The translations under genes and the position numbers were made by a program. The notes under the pieces were generated by a model, which was given only the letters and a program-made list of their open reading frames with translations, ran no database searches and was not told where the DNA came from. Positions 4,541-5,007 of a stretch of DNA of 5,007 nucleotides are shown one piece after another. The stretch is from an uncultured Oscillospiraceae bacterium (GTDB taxonomy: Bacteria; Bacillota; Clostridia; Oscillospirales; Oscillospiraceae), in NCBI GenBank assembly GCA_934643765.1, contig CAKUCT010000147.1, forward strand, positions 1-5,007, written 5' to 3'. Every line of letters begins with the position of its first letter. Position 1 is the first letter of the stretch.

Positions 4541-4567
4541 CCCGCCGCAAGAAAATCTTGCGGCGGG
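4541..4567. terminator. Bidirectional intrinsic terminator between convergent spoVFB and wecC-like gene
   Basis: CCCGCCGCAAGA (4541-4552) and TCTTGCGGCGGG (4556-4567) form a perfect 12-bp stem with an AAA loop. On the plus strand it is followed by TGAATCTTTATTT, and on the minus strand by GATTTATTTTC, so both transcripts get a T-rich tail. It serves spoVFB from the left and the dehydrogenase gene (stop at 4575) from the right. Confidence 0.9.
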
Positions 4568-4574
4568 TGAATCT

Positions 4575-5007
4575 TTATTTGCGCATGAGTCCCACGCAGT
4601 CATAATACGGCTTCGTTGCGATCAGCGCCTTGTTCTCCACAAACGGCGTGTGCATCAGCGTAATCACCGCGTAATCGCATTCCGCCATCGCCTCTTCCAG
4701 CGTATGGTTCCGGAATCCCGCCACATCGCCTTCAATAAACGGCTCGCAGGCAATGACTTCATAGCCCTTGTCCTTCAGAATGTTCGCAAACAGCACCGAC
4801 GGGCTCTCGCGCGTGTCGTCGATGTTGGCCTTGAAGCTCATGCCGAGCACCGCGATCTTCGCCCCTGGCTTTACATCGCGCCCGATGCGCTCTGCGACCC
4901 ACTCCGGCTTTCCGTCGTTGATCGTGCGCGCCTCAAAAATCAGCGGCGTGATATCCTCAAATTTTTCGTGGATGAACCAGGGGTCCACCGCGATACAGTG
5001 CCCGCCC
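4575..5007 (-). CDS. wecC: Nucleotide-sugar dehydrogenase, WecC-like, C-terminal part (5' end outside window)
   Basis: The reading frame is open to the right edge, so the 143 visible residues are the C-terminal third of a longer protein (family about 400-430 aa). They begin GGHCIAVDPWFIHEKF, where Cys4 of the fragment is the catalytic Cys of the UDP-glucose/UDP-ManNAc dehydrogenase superfamily. The form GGHCIAVDPWF is typical of WecC, UDP-N-acetyl-D-mannosamine dehydrogenase, rather than UDP-glucose dehydrogenase. ARTINDGKP and then the C-terminal NAD/UDP-binding domain follow: KIAVLGMSFKANIDDTRESPS (50-70), EVIACEPF, AECDYAVITLMHTPF, ending DCVGLMRK. The enzyme oxidises a UDP-HexNAc sugar to the uronic acid with NAD+, for surface polysaccharide. 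Superfamily is sure; exact substrate is moderately sure. A GTG at 4988 is internal, not the start. Confidence 0.9.
   Translation of the reverse strand, partial: GGHCIAVDPWFIHEKFEDITPLIFEARTINDGKPEWVAERIGRDVKPGAKIAVLGMSFKANIDDTRESPSVLFANILKDKGYEVIACEPFIEGDVAGFRNHTLEEAMAECDYAVITLMHTPFVENKALIATKPYYDCVGLMRK

Noticed and set aside
4575..4988. The GTG at 4988 as the start of a 137-aa protein.
   Set aside because: The frame stays open to the window edge and the residues before it (GGHCIA) are the conserved active site, so the gene continues beyond the window.

Overview
The window looks like chromosomal DNA of a spore-forming member of the Firmicutes, class Clostridia, probably an Oscillospiraceae/Ruminococcaceae-type lineage. 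The evidence is a dipicolinate synthase gene pair (a spore-specific function), a long-form hibernation promoting factor, a DUF4364 protein (a clostridial family), a YkwD-like CAP-domain protein, strong AGGAGG-type ribosome binding sites, and GC-rich genes separated by AT-rich regulatory DNA. The exact genus cannot be told from this sequence.

Layout. (1) 1-345 has no gene. It holds three tandem sigma-A promoters on the minus strand whose -35 boxes lie exactly 100 bp apart. Each is followed by a hairpin, and the array leads into a boxA-like leader that runs off the left edge. This is the architecture of a stable-RNA (most likely rRNA) operon promoter region. (2) 430-1897, minus strand: a DUF4364 winged-helix protein and a 71-aa XRE regulator, joined by an ATGA overlap, then hpf with its own promoter and a 10-bp terminator hairpin. 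(3) 1898-2062 is a divergent promoter region. (4) 2063-2779, plus strand: a secreted CAP/SCP-domain protein with a Cys-hexad repeat and a Pro/Asp/Glu/Thr linker. (5) 2793-2956 is a 164-bp palindromic MITE-like element with perfect 20-bp terminal inverted repeats, followed by an intrinsic terminator at 2981-3008. (6) 3084-4501, plus strand: spoVFA-spoVFB, the two subunits of dipicolinate synthase, translationally coupled. (7) 4541-4567 is a shared bidirectional terminator. (8) 4575-5007, minus strand: the C-terminal part of a WecC-like nucleotide-sugar dehydrogenase, cut by the right edge.

How the parts relate. The left half is about ribosomes: a hibernation factor sits directly upstream of, and codirectional with, what looks like an rRNA promoter array, and a putative regulator pair lies upstream of hpf. 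The right half concerns sporulation and the cell surface: SpoVFA/SpoVFB make dipicolinic acid in the mother cell for the spore core, the CAP protein is exported, and the dehydrogenase probably makes a uronic-acid sugar nucleotide for surface polysaccharide. The least ordinary items are the exactly 100-bp promoter array, the Cys-hexad repeat of the CAP protein, and the MITE placed between the CAP gene and its terminator. I see no clearly new multi-gene system.
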